Source: Stenotrophomonas maltophilia (GTDB lineage: Bacteria > Pseudomonadota > Gammaproteobacteria > Xanthomonadales > Xanthomonadaceae). Taken from it: DNA of 64,000 bases. The position numbers were made by a program, and so were the translations under genes. Below are positions 47,094 through 55,797 of this stretch, one piece after another. The stretch is from the NCBI RefSeq assembly GCF_006970445.1, contig NZ_CP033877.1:3418750-3482749 (forward strand). Reading direction: 5' to 3'. Every line of letters starts with the position of its first letter. The stretch's first letter is position 1. The notes beneath the pieces were generated by a model. It was not told where the DNA came from and did no database searches. It was given only the letters and a program-made list of their open reading frames with translations.

Positions 47094-47121
47094 AATAAAA
47101 AAGGCGCCCCATGGGCGCCTT
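47094..47121 (-). terminator. Rho-independent terminator of tRNA-Lys
   Basis: On the minus strand a hairpin AAGGCGCCC-atg-GGGCGCCTT (47121-47101) is followed by TTTTAT. It starts 14 bp after the tRNA 3' end and is the clearest intrinsic terminator in the window. Confidence 0.85.
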
Positions 47122-47135
47122 GATCATCACTGCAA

Positions 47136-47211
47136 TGGTGGGCCGTGAAGGATTCGAACCTTCGACCAAAAGATTAAAAGTCTTCTGCTCTACCGACTGA
47201 GCTAACGGCCC
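47136..47211 (-). tRNA. tRNA-Lys (anticodon UUU)
   Basis: A 76-nt cloverleaf with a 7-bp acceptor stem (GGGCCGT / ACGGCCC), D-arm GCTC...GAGC, anticodon loop CTTTTAA (anticodon TTT at 47178-47176), T-arm GAAGGTTCGAATCCTTC and an encoded CCA end. It reads Lys codons AAA/AAG. The terminator follows directly. It borders the phage-like element, and tRNA genes are common phage integration sites, but I found no duplicated 3' end. Confidence 0.97.
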
Positions 47212-47293
47212 GCTGCATTGCCCCGGCCTTTCGGCGGGGTCCGCATTCTACCCTACTTTGCCGGGCCACGCGAAACTCCGGCGTGTCGCGGCT

Positions 47294-47315
47294 GCCGGCC
47301 AGCGGCCGGTACTAC
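47294..47315. repeat. SMAG-type REP monomer
   Basis: GCCGGCCAGCGGCCGGTA followed by CTAC gives a GTAG-headed REP on the minus strand, upstream of the metallopeptidase-like gene. It matches the arm of the dimer at 2442-2505 except for one base. Confidence 0.8.
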
Positions 47316-47376
47316 CCCGCTTAAACCTTCCGGGCCTTCCTCGCATCCCATCCATGTTCACCACCCGGAGCCACGG

Positions 47377-48333
47377 ATGCGCCTCACTTGCTGTCTGATC
47401 GCCATCCTGCTGTTGCCCTGCACAGCATTGGCCTCCCAATCACAGGTCGTCACCGACGACATCGCCCGCTTCTGGGCCACCTATGATGCGGTGCGCGCCG
47501 AGCCTGATGCCGAACGCCGGGTGGCGCTGGTCCAGCAACGCTACATCGATCCCGGCAGCCCCGGGCTGCATGCGCTGATGCAGGTCCGCCACTACACCGC
47601 CCGCGAATACGCCGAGGCCATGCAGTCATGGCCTCGTTTCTGGACCTCGGTACGACCCTTGACTGCGAACGCTCAGCAGGCCAGCGCCACGCTGGAGCGG
47701 GACCTGGACGCGTTCCGCGCGCTCTACCCTGCACTGCGCCCGGCCACCATCACCTACGCGATTGGCGTGCTGCGTACCGGCGGCACCACGCTGGGCGACA
47801 AGGTGTTGATTGGCGCGGAGATGGCGCTGGGCGATGAGCGCGTGGACGTAAGCGAGCTGCCCAAGCCGATGCGCGGCCGCCTGCGGATCTTCTACGACAG
47901 CCGCCCCGGTGCGAACAACGCGCAGAACAACCTGCACGAGTACGTGCATACCCAGCAGCGCGAGACCACCGGCAGTCTGGCCCAGTACGCAGTGCGCGAA
48001 GGCGTGGCCGAATACGTGGCAGAGCGCATCAGCGGGCGCCGTCCAGCACTGCCGCTGTACACCTATGGGCCCGCGCACGAAGGGGAAATCCGCACGCGGT
48101 TCCTTGCGGAGATGCACGGAGACAACCTGGACAACTGGCTGTACAACAGCGCCCGCAATCCGTTCGGGGTGAGTGATCTAGGCTACTACGCGGGCTACCG
48201 CATCGCACAGGAGTACATGCGCCGGCAGGCCGACGAGAAGGCCGGCATCGCGCGGATGATCGAGCTGGACTATGCCGATCCGAAGGCCGTGCGCGACTTC
48301 ATCGAGGCATCGGGATGGTTGCAGGCCCGGTAG
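47377..48333 (+). CDS. Secreted zincin-like protein (HExxH) of unknown function
   Basis: A 318-aa protein with a signal peptide (MRLTCCLIAILLLPCTALAS). A zinc-protease-like motif lies in NNLHEYVHTQQRE (HEYVH), followed 20-odd residues later by AVREGVAEYVAE, whose Glu could be the third ligand, as in gluzincin-type folds. The start at 47377 has GGAG at 47367-47370. The fold resembles DUF2268-type predicted Zn proteases. No propeptide or partner gene is seen, and the peptidase activity is inferred only. Confidence 0.75.
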   Translation: MRLTCCLIAILLLPCTALASQSQVVTDDIARFWATYDAVRAEPDAERRVALVQQRYIDPGSPGLHALMQVRHYTAREYAEAMQSWPRFWTSVRPLTANAQQASATLERDLDAFRALYPALRPATITYAIGVLRTGGTTLGDKVLIGAEMALGDERVDVSELPKPMRGRLRIFYDSRPGANNAQNNLHEYVHTQQRETTGSLAQYAVREGVAEYVAERISGRRPALPLYTYGPAHEGEIRTRFLAEMHGDNLDNWLYNSARNPFGVSDLGYYAGYRIAQEYMRRQADEKAGIARMIELDYADPKAVRDFIEASGWLQAR

Positions 48334-48418
48334 GTCAAGGAGTGCGAACCAACGGTTCGCCCCCACCGGGTGGGGGCGGTTCGCACCTACGGTGAAGCCG
48401 GCCAGCGGCCGGCTCTAC
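48330..48418. repeat. REP cluster: GTAG dimer (GTGCGAAC type) plus SMAG monomer
   Basis: GTAG at 48330 and CTAC at 48387-48390 bound a dyad built of GTGCGAACC...GGTTCGCAC (48342-48386) with an inner CCCCCACC/GGTGGGGG hairpin. A GCCGGCCAGCGGCCGGC-type monomer ending in CTAC lies at 48397-48418. The cluster fills the gap between the convergent secreted protein gene and queC. Confidence 0.8.
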
Positions 48419-48425
48419 CGCAAGG

Positions 48426-49091
48426 TCAGGCGTACAGCGTCGGGTCGGCGACGCCGGCCTCGGCAAAGCCCTGCGCGCGCAGGCGGCAGGCATCGCAATG
48501 ACCGCAGGCGGCGCCGTTGGCGTCGGCGTTGTAGCAGGACACGGTCAGGCCGAAGTCCACGCCCAGCCGCACGCCTTCGCTGACGATCTGGCCCTTGCTG
48601 AGGAACTGCAGCGGTGCGTGCACCTTGATGCCCGCACCCTCCACGCCCGACTTGGTGGCCAGGTTGGCCAGCGCCTGGAACGCGGCCACGAACTCGGGGC
48701 GGCAGTCCGGGTAGCCGGAATAGTCCACGGCGTTGACGCCGCAGAAGATGTCGTTGGCGCCGAGCACTTCGGCCCAGCCCAGGGCCAGCGACAGCATGAT
48801 GGTGTTGCGTGCCGGCACGTAGGTGACCGGGATGCCGGCACCACCGGCTTCGGGCACGTCGATGTCGTCGGTCAGCGCCGAACCGCCGATGCTGCGCAGG
48901 TCCACGTCCACGGTCTTGTGTGCGACCACGCCCTGGGCCTTGGCCACGCGGGCGGCGGCATCCAGTTCGGAGGTATGGCGCTGGCCATAGCGCACGCTCA
49001 GGGCATGCACGGCGAAGCCCTGTTCCTGGGCCATGGCGATGACGGCGGCTGAATCCATGCCGCCGGAGAGAAGCACGACTGCCTTCTTCAT
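48426..49091 (-). CDS. queC: 7-cyano-7-deazaguanine synthase QueC
   Basis: A 221-aa enzyme converting 7-carboxy-7-deazaguanine to preQ0 with ATP and ammonia in queuosine synthesis. It has the PP-loop motif [13 protein letters not shown] (residues 5-17) and the C-terminal zinc cysteines ([21 protein letters not shown]). The start at 49091 ([11 protein letters not shown]) is the family start; 12 extra upstream residues are unlikely. It lies 78 bp after queE, its pathway predecessor. Confidence 0.95.
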   Translation of the reverse strand: MKKAVVLLSGGMDSAAVIAMAQEQGFAVHALSVRYGQRHTSELDAAARVAKAQGVVAHKTVDVDLRSIGGSALTDDIDVPEAGGAGIPVTYVPARNTIMLSLALGWAEVLGANDIFCGVNAVDYSGYPDCRPEFVAAFQALANLATKSGVEGAGIKVHAPLQFLSKGQIVSEGVRLGVDFGLTVSCYNADANGAACGHCDACRLRAQGFAEAGVADPTLYA

Positions 49092-49169
49092 GGGAAAAAC
49101 ATCCGGTTGGGAGGGGAAAGCCAGCACGCTGTCCCGCGCCGGAGCTACATCAGGGAACGTTGCGCCGGC

Positions 49170-49871
49170 TCATCGGCCCGGCTCGTCGTTCCACAGGATT
49201 TTATGCAACTGCATCTGGAAGCGCACTGGCAGCCGGTCTTCGACGATCCAGTCGGCCAGCTGCCGCGCGGTGATCTCACCCTTGCTGGGCGAGAAGAACA
49301 CCGTGCAGCGCTTCACCAGTTCATGCTCGGCGACCATGGCCTTGGCCCAGTCGTAGTCCTCGCGGTTGCAGATGACGAACTTGACCTGGTCGCGTGCGGT
49401 CAGCAGCGGCAGGTTTTCCAGGCGATTGCGGGCGGCTTCGGCCGAGCCCGGCGTCTTGATGTCGACCACGCGCGACACGCGCGGGTCCACCGCGCTGACG
49501 TCCAGCGCACCGGAGGTTTCCAGCGAGACGTCCATGCCGGCATCGCACAGCTTTTCCAACAGCACCAGGCAGCGCTTCTGCGCCAGCGGCTCGCCACCGG
49601 TCACGCAGACGTGGCGCACGCCCTGGGCCAGCACCTCGGCCACGATGTCGTCGATGTCCCACCAGGTGCCGCCGTGGAAGGCATAGGCGGTATCGCAGTA
49701 CTGGCAGCGCAGCGGGCAGCCGGTCAGGCGCACGAACACGGTCGGCCAGCCGGCGGTATCGGCTTCGCCCTGCAGCGAGGTGAAGATCTCGGTGATCTTC
49801 AGGCGCGGCAGGGGCGACTGCACGATCTCACTGGGCGTGGCGGCGGCGCTGGACGGGGTAACGGCGGTCAT
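49170..49871 (-). CDS. queE: 7-carboxy-7-deazaguanine synthase QueE
   Basis: A 233-aa radical-SAM enzyme that contracts the ring of 6-carboxytetrahydropterin to CDG. The cluster motif is CPLRCQYC (CxxxCxxC), preceded by EIFTSLQGEADTAGWPTVFV and followed by VCVTGGEPLAQK. The start at 49871 is an ATG; a GTG 24 bases upstream is also in frame. It forms a pair with queC. Two same-orientation GTAG REPs separate it from cpoB. Confidence 0.94.
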   Translation of the reverse strand: MTAVTPSSAAATPSEIVQSPLPRLKITEIFTSLQGEADTAGWPTVFVRLTGCPLRCQYCDTAYAFHGGTWWDIDDIVAEVLAQGVRHVCVTGGEPLAQKRCLVLLEKLCDAGMDVSLETSGALDVSAVDPRVSRVVDIKTPGSAEAARNRLENLPLLTARDQVKFVICNREDYDWAKAMVAEHELVKRCTVFFSPSKGEITARQLADWIVEDRLPVRFQMQLHKILWNDEPGR

Positions 49872-49931
49872 GGCAGGTACTTCTTGGTGGGACACGTGGC
49901 GGGGGAGCTACCGTGGCCGGTAACGAAAGCA

Positions 49932-50047
49932 GCCGAGCATGGCTCGGCGCTACAAGAACTGCCGAGTGGGCATGGCCCGGCGCTGCCGGACCCAGGCAGG
50001 TTTGCCGATCCGGAAACGAAAGCAGCCGAGCGTGGGCTCGGCTCTAC
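49932..50047. repeat. Two direct SMAG-type REPs between cpoB and queE
   Basis: GCCGAGCATGGCTCGG + CGCTAC (49932-49953) and GCCGAGCGTGGGCTCGG + CTCTAC (50025-50047) are each preceded by the same CGAAAGCA. Both have the CTAC end on the plus strand. A decayed third copy may lie at about 49961-49985. They sit in a 206-bp gap with no gene. Confidence 0.78.
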
Positions 50048-50077
50048 AGGACCCCTATTGTACGCCGGGTCAGCGGA

Positions 50078-50896
50078 TCAGCGGATCTGCTTGCCGAGGC
50101 GGATGGACTGCAGACGGTCCTGCGCGGTGCGTGCGGCGTCCGAGCCGGGGTACTGCGCCACGACGGCCTCCAGCGTCTGCTGGGCCTGGTCGACCTTGCC
50201 CTCGCCATACTGCGAGAGGCCGACCTTGAGCAGGCCGCCAGCGGCCTTGTCATGGGTCGGATAGCGCGAAAGCAGTTCACGGAACTGGGTCTCGGCCATC
50301 GGGAAATTGCGGGTGGCGTAGTAGCTCTCGCCCAGCCAGTACAGCGCATTTGGCGCATACACGCCGTTCGGGTACAGCTGCAGGAAGCTCAGGAAGAGCT
50401 GCGCCGAATCGTCGTACTTGCCAGCCTTCAGCGAATCGAAAGCGACGTTGTAGGAGGTGCGCTCGTCGCCGGTGGCGGCAAGGCTGCCGGCATCACCGTG
50501 GACGGAAGGCGGCCGCTCGGAAGTGGCCGCCGTCGCGGGTTTTGCCGGGGCCGGTGCGGCCTTCGGCGCGCTCGCCGGAACGGGCGGCAGGGCCGGGGCG
50601 GCATTGCCCCCTTCCAGCCGGTTCAGGCGGCTGTCCAGATCCAGATACTGGTCCTGGGCGGACTGCTTGAGCTGGGCGTTGTCGTGCTGCAACTGCTCGA
50701 TCGAGGCCTGCAGGCTGGTGACCTGCTGCCGCAGCTGATTGATCTGGTTCAACAGGTCCTGGTTGGCACTGTTGTTGTACATCTGCTGCTCGAGCGCGCC
50801 GACACGGTCAGCCAGGCTCTGTCGCTGTGCATGCGCCGGTGCGGCAGCCACGAGGGCTGCCGCAACGACCAGCATCAGTTTGATGCCAATGCGCAT
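50078..50896 (-). CDS. cpoB: Cell division coordinator CpoB (YbgF)
   Basis: A 272-aa periplasmic protein with a signal peptide (LMLVVAAALVAAAPAHA). A trimerising coiled coil follows (LADRVGALEQQM, INQLRQQVTSLQASIEQLQH), then a Pro/Ala linker and C-terminal TPRs (YNVAFDSLKAGKYDDSAQLF, PNALYWLGESYYATRNFPMA). CpoB links PBP1b activity with Tol-driven outer-membrane constriction. It starts 3 nt after pal, as in the conserved tol-pal cluster. mrcB is also in this window, but elsewhere. Confidence 0.93.
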   Translation of the reverse strand: MRIGIKLMLVVAAALVAAAPAHAQRQSLADRVGALEQQMYNNSANQDLLNQINQLRQQVTSLQASIEQLQHDNAQLKQSAQDQYLDLDSRLNRLEGGNAAPALPPVPASAPKAAPAPAKPATAATSERPPSVHGDAGSLAATGDERTSYNVAFDSLKAGKYDDSAQLFLSFLQLYPNGVYAPNALYWLGESYYATRNFPMAETQFRELLSRYPTHDKAAGGLLKVGLSQYGEGKVDQAQQTLEAVVAQYPGSDAARTAQDRLQSIRLGKQIR

Positions 50897-50899
50897 GGA

Positions 50900-51418
50900 T
50901 TACTGCGCGGTGTAGACGATTTCGACGCGACGGTTCTGCGACCAGCAGGACTCGTTCGACTCGGTGCAGACCGGACGCTCTTCACCGTAGGACACGACGG
51001 TCAGCTGCGAAGCCGAGCCACCGTTGGCCTGCAGGGCCGAGTTGACGCCGTTGCCACGACGCTCACCCAGGGCCTGGTTGTACGCGCGCGAACCGCGCTC
51101 GTCGGTGTGGCCCTGCAGGGTGATGCGCGAGGACGGACGGTCACGCAGGTACTTGGCGTGGCAAGCCATGATGGCCTGGAATTCCGGCTTCACGTCTTCC
51201 TTGTCCAGGTCGAAGTAGACAACGCGCTGGCGCAGGCAAGCGTCGGTATCCAGGTCGCCCGGGCCGTACAGACCCGAGGTCGACGGACCGGTCGGGGTGG
51301 TGGTCGAGGTGCCGGTGTCGACCGGAGCCGGCACTTCTTCCTTGACCTTCTTCGAGCAACCGGCCAGGACGGCCACAGACAGCAGGGAAACAAGCAGAAC
51401 GCGGGTGGACTTGTTCAT
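50900..51418 (-). CDS. pal: Peptidoglycan-associated lipoprotein Pal
   Basis: A 172-aa outer-membrane lipoprotein with lipobox VAVLAGC, a Thr/Pro linker and an OmpA-like peptidoglycan-binding domain (VVYFDLDKEDVKPEFQAIMA, ITLQGHTDERGSRAYNQALG, VVSYGEERPVC, NRRVEIVY). It tethers the outer membrane to the wall and is moved by TolB. It lies 64 bp after tolB and 3 nt before cpoB. An extra Cys pair in the C-terminal region (CTESNESCW) may form a disulfide. Confidence 0.96.
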   Translation of the reverse strand: MNKSTRVLLVSLLSVAVLAGCSKKVKEEVPAPVDTGTSTTTPTGPSTSGLYGPGDLDTDACLRQRVVYFDLDKEDVKPEFQAIMACHAKYLRDRPSSRITLQGHTDERGSRAYNQALGERRGNGVNSALQANGGSASQLTVVSYGEERPVCTESNESCWSQNRRVEIVYTAQ

Positions 51419-51482
51419 GGCGATACCTTTGTGGCTCCTAGGCCGATGAGGGGTTCAAGACAGCGAAAATATTAACACTCTT

Positions 51483-52802
51483 TTAGCGCTGGGTACGGTA
51501 TGGGGACCATGCCGGTTCGCGCACATCTCCGTCAGCCAGAACCAACCGCTGGCGCACGCGCGCATCGGCGGAAACGGCGTACAGCACACCACGGCCACCC
51601 TCGCGGGCGGCGTACAACACCATGCTTGCGTTGGGCGCAAAGCTCGGAGATTCATCCAGCGAACCCGGGGACAGCGTGCTCCAGCGGGGCGAACCCAGCG
51701 AGCTGTCCATCATCGCGATCTTGTAGCTGTTGCCCGAACCCTGGGCGACGGCGATCTTCTTGCCATCGTAGGACACCGAGGGCTTGGCATTGTAGTTGCC
51801 CTGGAAGGTCACGCGCTCGGCACTGCCGCCGCCCGCACCCACCTTGTAGACCTGCGGACGGCCGCCGCGGTCGGAGGTGAAGTACACCGCGCTGCCGTCC
51901 GGCGCCCAAGTCGGCTCGGTATCGATGGCGAAGTGGTTCGTCAGCTGGGTCAGCTGCTTGCTGCCCAGGTCCATCACGTAGATTTCCGGGTTGCCCGAAC
52001 GCGACAGGGTCAGGGCCAGCTTGCGGCCGTCCGGCGAGAACGCCGGGGCGCTGTTGATGCCGCGGAAGCTGGTGACCAGCTCGCGTGCGCCGGTGCCGAT
52101 GTTCTGGATGTAGATCGCCGAATTGCCACGCTCGAAGCTGACGTAGGCCAGCTTGCTGCCATCCGGGCTCCACGACGGCGACAGCAGCGGCTCGGCCGAA
52201 CGCACGATGGTCTGCGGGTTGTAGCCGTCGGAGTCGGCCACCATCAGCGCATAGCGCATGGCGTCTCCCTTGCCGCTGGCGGTCACGTAGGCGATACGGG
52301 TCCAGAAGGCGCCGCGCACACCGGTGATCTTTTCGTAGATGGCGTCGGCCATCTGGTGGGCAACGTCGCGCATGGCGTTGCCACGGGCAGTCATCGCCAG
52401 GCCCAGCAGGCGCTCGCCCTTGGGCACGTCAAACAGCTCGTACTCGACGCGGTAGGCACCGGCACCGGCATCGAGCACGCGGCCGACCACGATGTAGTTC
52501 TGCTTCAGCGCGCGCCAGGTGGCGAACTGGATATCGCCGCCACGCACGGGCTTTTCGACGATCTGTGCTTCCGGCAGCGTGCGGAACTGGCCCGAACGCT
52601 CCAGGTCGGCGCGGACCACGCCGGCGACGTCGGTCTGCGGTGCAGCCGCCGAACCCTGGTAGGGCATCGGCACGATGGTGATCGGCAGGGCGGAGGCATT
52701 GCCGCCGATGATGTCGATATCCAGCCCCTTCTGCTGCGCGACGGCAGCAAAGGGCAGCAACAGGGCCGCAAACACGGCAAGCCAGCGAGGCATCTTTTTC
52801 AT
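51483..52802 (-). CDS. tolB: Tol-Pal system protein TolB
   Basis: A 439-aa periplasmic protein with a signal peptide (MPRWLAVFAALLLPFAAVAQ), an N-terminal alpha/beta domain (VAGVVRADLERSGQFRTLPE) and a six-bladed WD40-like beta-propeller (LLSPSWSPDGSKLAYVSFER, PTWAPDGSAVYFTSDRGGRP). TolB binds Pal and is released by TolA. The start at 52802 (MKKMPRW) is chosen; the longer frame adds non-signal residues. A 278-bp gap separates it from tolA, so it may have its own promoter. Confidence 0.95.
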   Translation of the reverse strand: MKKMPRWLAVFAALLLPFAAVAQQKGLDIDIIGGNASALPITIVPMPYQGSAAAPQTDVAGVVRADLERSGQFRTLPEAQIVEKPVRGGDIQFATWRALKQNYIVVGRVLDAGAGAYRVEYELFDVPKGERLLGLAMTARGNAMRDVAHQMADAIYEKITGVRGAFWTRIAYVTASGKGDAMRYALMVADSDGYNPQTIVRSAEPLLSPSWSPDGSKLAYVSFERGNSAIYIQNIGTGARELVTSFRGINSAPAFSPDGRKLALTLSRSGNPEIYVMDLGSKQLTQLTNHFAIDTEPTWAPDGSAVYFTSDRGGRPQVYKVGAGGGSAERVTFQGNYNAKPSVSYDGKKIAVAQGSGNSYKIAMMDSSLGSPRWSTLSPGSLDESPSFAPNASMVLYAAREGGRGVLYAVSADARVRQRLVLADGDVREPAWSPYRTQR

Positions 52803-53053
52803 GGAGCGCTCAGTAGGGGGAAACCGGAACGAGGGATAGCAAAGCGGAAGTGAACCGCTTCGCAATCATGAACCAAGGGTACGTGAATTCCGGGTCAGTT
52901 CCAGCCCGTCTTCTCACGCACCGTTAACGTCGTGGCTAACATCGCACCGTCTGCCCCGGTCACGCCGCCCTGCAGGACGGTGTTCGACAGCAGCCCACAG
53001 CCTGCCCGGTCGAAACCGAGCACACCAGAGGCAAGAGCGACATTCGTAGGCAC

Positions 53054-53073
53054 GGGCGGCCTGAGGGCCGCCC
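53054..53073 (-). terminator. Candidate hairpin after tolA
   Basis: GGGCGGCC-tgag-GGCCGCCC lies 8 bp beyond the tolA stop, within the tolA-tolB gap, and extends with weaker pairing. It has no T-run, so it may only reduce read-through into tolB. Confidence 0.4.
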
Positions 53074-53080
53074 TGCCCGT

Positions 53081-54122
53081 TCAATCCTGCGCGGTGAAGG
53101 TCAGGTTGAGCGTGCGGTTGAACACCGACTCGAAGCCCCGGTAGGGCAACGGCTGGGCGTTGAGCACAGCGGCCTCGATCGAGCGCTTGCCGGCCTCGTC
53201 ATAGGGGCAATTTGCACCGACCTTGGCCTGCAGCACCTGTCCACCCGGGATCTGGGTGATGGTCACCTGGCACCTCTGACCCAGCGGCACGCTGTCCGGG
53301 CGGGTCCAGGTATCACGCACCTTGGCCTGGATCGCCGCAGCGTACTTGGCAGTCAGATCGTCGCTGTTGCCACCCCCACCGGCGGCCGGCCGCGAGGCAC
53401 CACTGGCACCGGCAGCCGCACTGCCGGCGGCATTGCGCGCGGCGGCGACCTCGCGCAGCTTCCGCTCGGCCAGCTTGGCTTCCTTCTCTGCCTGCTCGCG
53501 GCGGGCACGGATCTCGGCGATCTTCTTCTGCTTCTCGGCCTCAGCCTTGTCAGCCGCCACGCGCTCCTGGTCGGCCTGCTTCTTCTTCTCGTCCGCTTCC
53601 TGCTGCTTGGCCAGGCGCAGCTTCTGCTCCGCTTCTTCCTGGCGCTTGCGTTCGGTCAGGTCGATCTGCTCCTGGCGGCGCTTGGCTTCCTGTTCCTGCT
53701 TGGCCTTCTCCTGCGAGATGGCCAGCGCACTCACCGCTTCCTGGTCCTTGGTATCCGGCTGCGCGACACGCTCCTGCGCCTGTTGCTGCTGCGGCGTGGG
53801 GGCGTCCTGCGGGCGCGGTTCGGGAATCGGCTGCGGCGGCGGAATGGTGTCTTCAGGGACCGGGATCGGCTCGGCGACCGGCGGCGGCAGGTCCTCCAGC
53901 TTCTCCGACTGGCGCAGGGCCTGCCGTGCAGCGGAGGCCTCGGACGCGGACAGCGCTAGGCTGGCCTCGACCGACGGGTCGCCAGCAGCGGCATCGGTGT
54001 TGCGCTCGGGCGACCACAGCCAGGCGCCGATGAAGACCAGCGCAACCAGCAGGTGCACCAGCAACGCCAGCGCCAGGGGCAGGCCCCAGCCGGGTTCGCG
54101 CTGATGCGGAGGTGGCAGGGCG

Positions 54123-54133
<11 letters not shown>
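53081..54133 (-). CDS. tolA: Cell envelope integrity protein TolA
   Basis: A 350-aa protein with an N-terminal membrane anchor (about 16-40, LALALLVHLLVALVFIGAWL). A Pro-rich segment (PIPVPEDTIPPPQPIPEPRP) and a long Lys/Glu/Ala coiled coil (about 140-240) follow. The C-terminal TonB/TolA domain is YAAAIQAKVRDTWTRPDSVP...CPYDEAGKRSIEAAVLNAQP. TolA transmits proton-motive energy from TolQR to TolB-Pal. It overlaps tolR by 11 nt. Confidence 0.94.
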
Positions 54134-54551
<418 letters not shown>

Positions 54552-54575
54552 GGCTTGGACTCCCGGGTCAGGCGC

Positions 54576-55355
54576 TTACTCGTCGCCAGCGCTCTGGCGC
54601 TGCAGGATGGAGCTGAACTCTTCGGCGAAGGTCTCGAACCGCACCGACATGCGCTCCACGCGCGTGGTGAAGCGGTTGTAGGCCCACACCGCCGGAATCG
54701 CTACGAACAGGCCGATGGCGGTGGCGAACAGTGCCTCGGAGATGCCCGGCGCAACGGCGGCGATACCCGCCTGCGCACCGCTGCTGATCATGTCGTGCAT
54801 GGTCACCATGATGCCGAACACGGTACCGACCAGGCCCACGTACGGGGCGGTCGAGCCGATGTTGGCCAGCAGTTCCAGGTTGCGCTCGAGCTGGTCCACT
54901 TCGCGGGTGTAGGTGGTGCGCATGGCGCGCTGGGCGCCTTCCAGCTGCGCACGGCCATCCAGGCGACGCTTGTCGCGCAGGCGGGTGTACTCGCGGAAAC
55001 CTGCTTCGAAGATGGCTTCCAGGCCGCCGACATTGCGGCTGCGGTCGGTGGCCGAGCTGTACAGCTTGCCCAGGTCGGCGCCGGACCAGAAGCGGTTCTC
55101 GAACTCGTCGGCTTCACGGGTGGCCTGCTTGAACACGCGGGCCTTGCGGAAAATGATCACCCAGCTGACGAACGAGCCGACCAGCAACAGCAGCACGATG
55201 ATCTTCACCGGCAGGCTGGCCTTGGCCATCAGTTCGAGGTAGTTGATGCCGCCGCCGGTGGTGGCCTGGGCAAGGGTCTGTGTCGCGGCGTTGCTGACGT
55301 CGGCCGGCAGTGCCTCGGTGACCGTGGCCTGCAGGGCCAGGAGCGTTGCGATCAT
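54576..55355 (-). CDS. tolQ: Tol-Pal system protein TolQ
   Basis: A 259-aa MotA/TolQ/ExbB-type inner-membrane protein with three membrane segments: LPVKIIVLLLLVGSFVSWVI near the N-terminus, and the later pair around ASTAPYVGLVGTVFGIMV-like and LFATAIGLFVAIPAVWAYN. The proton channel is formed by TolQ with TolR. The start at 55355 (MIATLLALQ) follows ybgC by 10 nt and is preferred over an in-frame upstream extension lying inside ybgC. Confidence 0.95.
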   Translation of the reverse strand: MIATLLALQATVTEALPADVSNAATQTLAQATTGGGINYLELMAKASLPVKIIVLLLLVGSFVSWVIIFRKARVFKQATREADEFENRFWSGADLGKLYSSATDRSRNVGGLEAIFEAGFREYTRLRDKRRLDGRAQLEGAQRAMRTTYTREVDQLERNLELLANIGSTAPYVGLVGTVFGIMVTMHDMISSGAQAGIAAVAPGISEALFATAIGLFVAIPAVWAYNRFTTRVERMSVRFETFAEEFSSILQRQSAGDE

Positions 55356-55365
55356 CCGTTGTTCC

Positions 55366-55797
55366 TCAGTGTTCGGATTCGGGGTGGAGGTGGGGTTGCA
55401 GCATGGCAAGGACGGCATCGTCCATGCCACGCGGGCGGAAACTGGCCGCTTCCAGTGCGGCGATGCGGACCTGCGCCGACAGCAGCAGCTCGCCGTCGCG
55501 CAGGATCTGCTGGTCGAAGACCATGCTGGCCTTCTTCAGCTGGACCAGACGGGCGCTCACCTGCAGGGTGTCATCCAGCCGTGCCGGCCTGATGAAATCC
55601 ATCTGCATCGAGCGCACCGCGAAGATCATCCCGTGCTCGGCGCGCATGCGCTCCTGGCCATAGCCCAGCGCACGCATCCATTCGGTCCGGGCCCGTTCCA
55701 TGAAGGCCACGTAGCGGGCGTGGTAGACCACGCCACCTGCGTCGGTATCTTCCCAGTAAATGCGTGTCGGCCAACTGAATCGGGGCTCAACCGACAT
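55366..55797 (-). CDS. ybgC: Tol-Pal associated acyl-CoA thioesterase YbgC
   Basis: A 143-aa hot-dog fold 4HBT-type thioesterase with the catalytic Asp region [20 protein letters not shown] and [15 protein letters not shown]. It hydrolyses acyl-CoA thioesters and is conserved as the first gene of the tol-pal cluster. Its start overlaps the end of ruvB by 11 nt, so the ruvB and tol genes are probably on one transcript. Confidence 0.94.
   Translation of the reverse strand: MSVEPRFSWPTRIYWEDTDAGGVVYHARYVAFMERARTEWMRALGYGQERMRAEHGMIFAVRSMQMDFIRPARLDDTLQVSARLVQLKKASMVFDQQILRDGELLLSAQVRIAALEAASFRPRGMDDAVLAMLQPHLHPESEH

Noticed and set aside
47136..47211. tRNA-Lys as the attachment site of the phage-like element
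   Set aside because: I looked for a repeat of the tRNA 3' end on the far side (about 43860-43910) and saw none, and there is no integrase gene, so no att sites are claimed.
52803..53080. A possible small gene in the tolA-tolB gap
   Set aside because: Short frames exist on the plus strand but have no ribosome site or family likeness; only a hairpin near tolA is supported.
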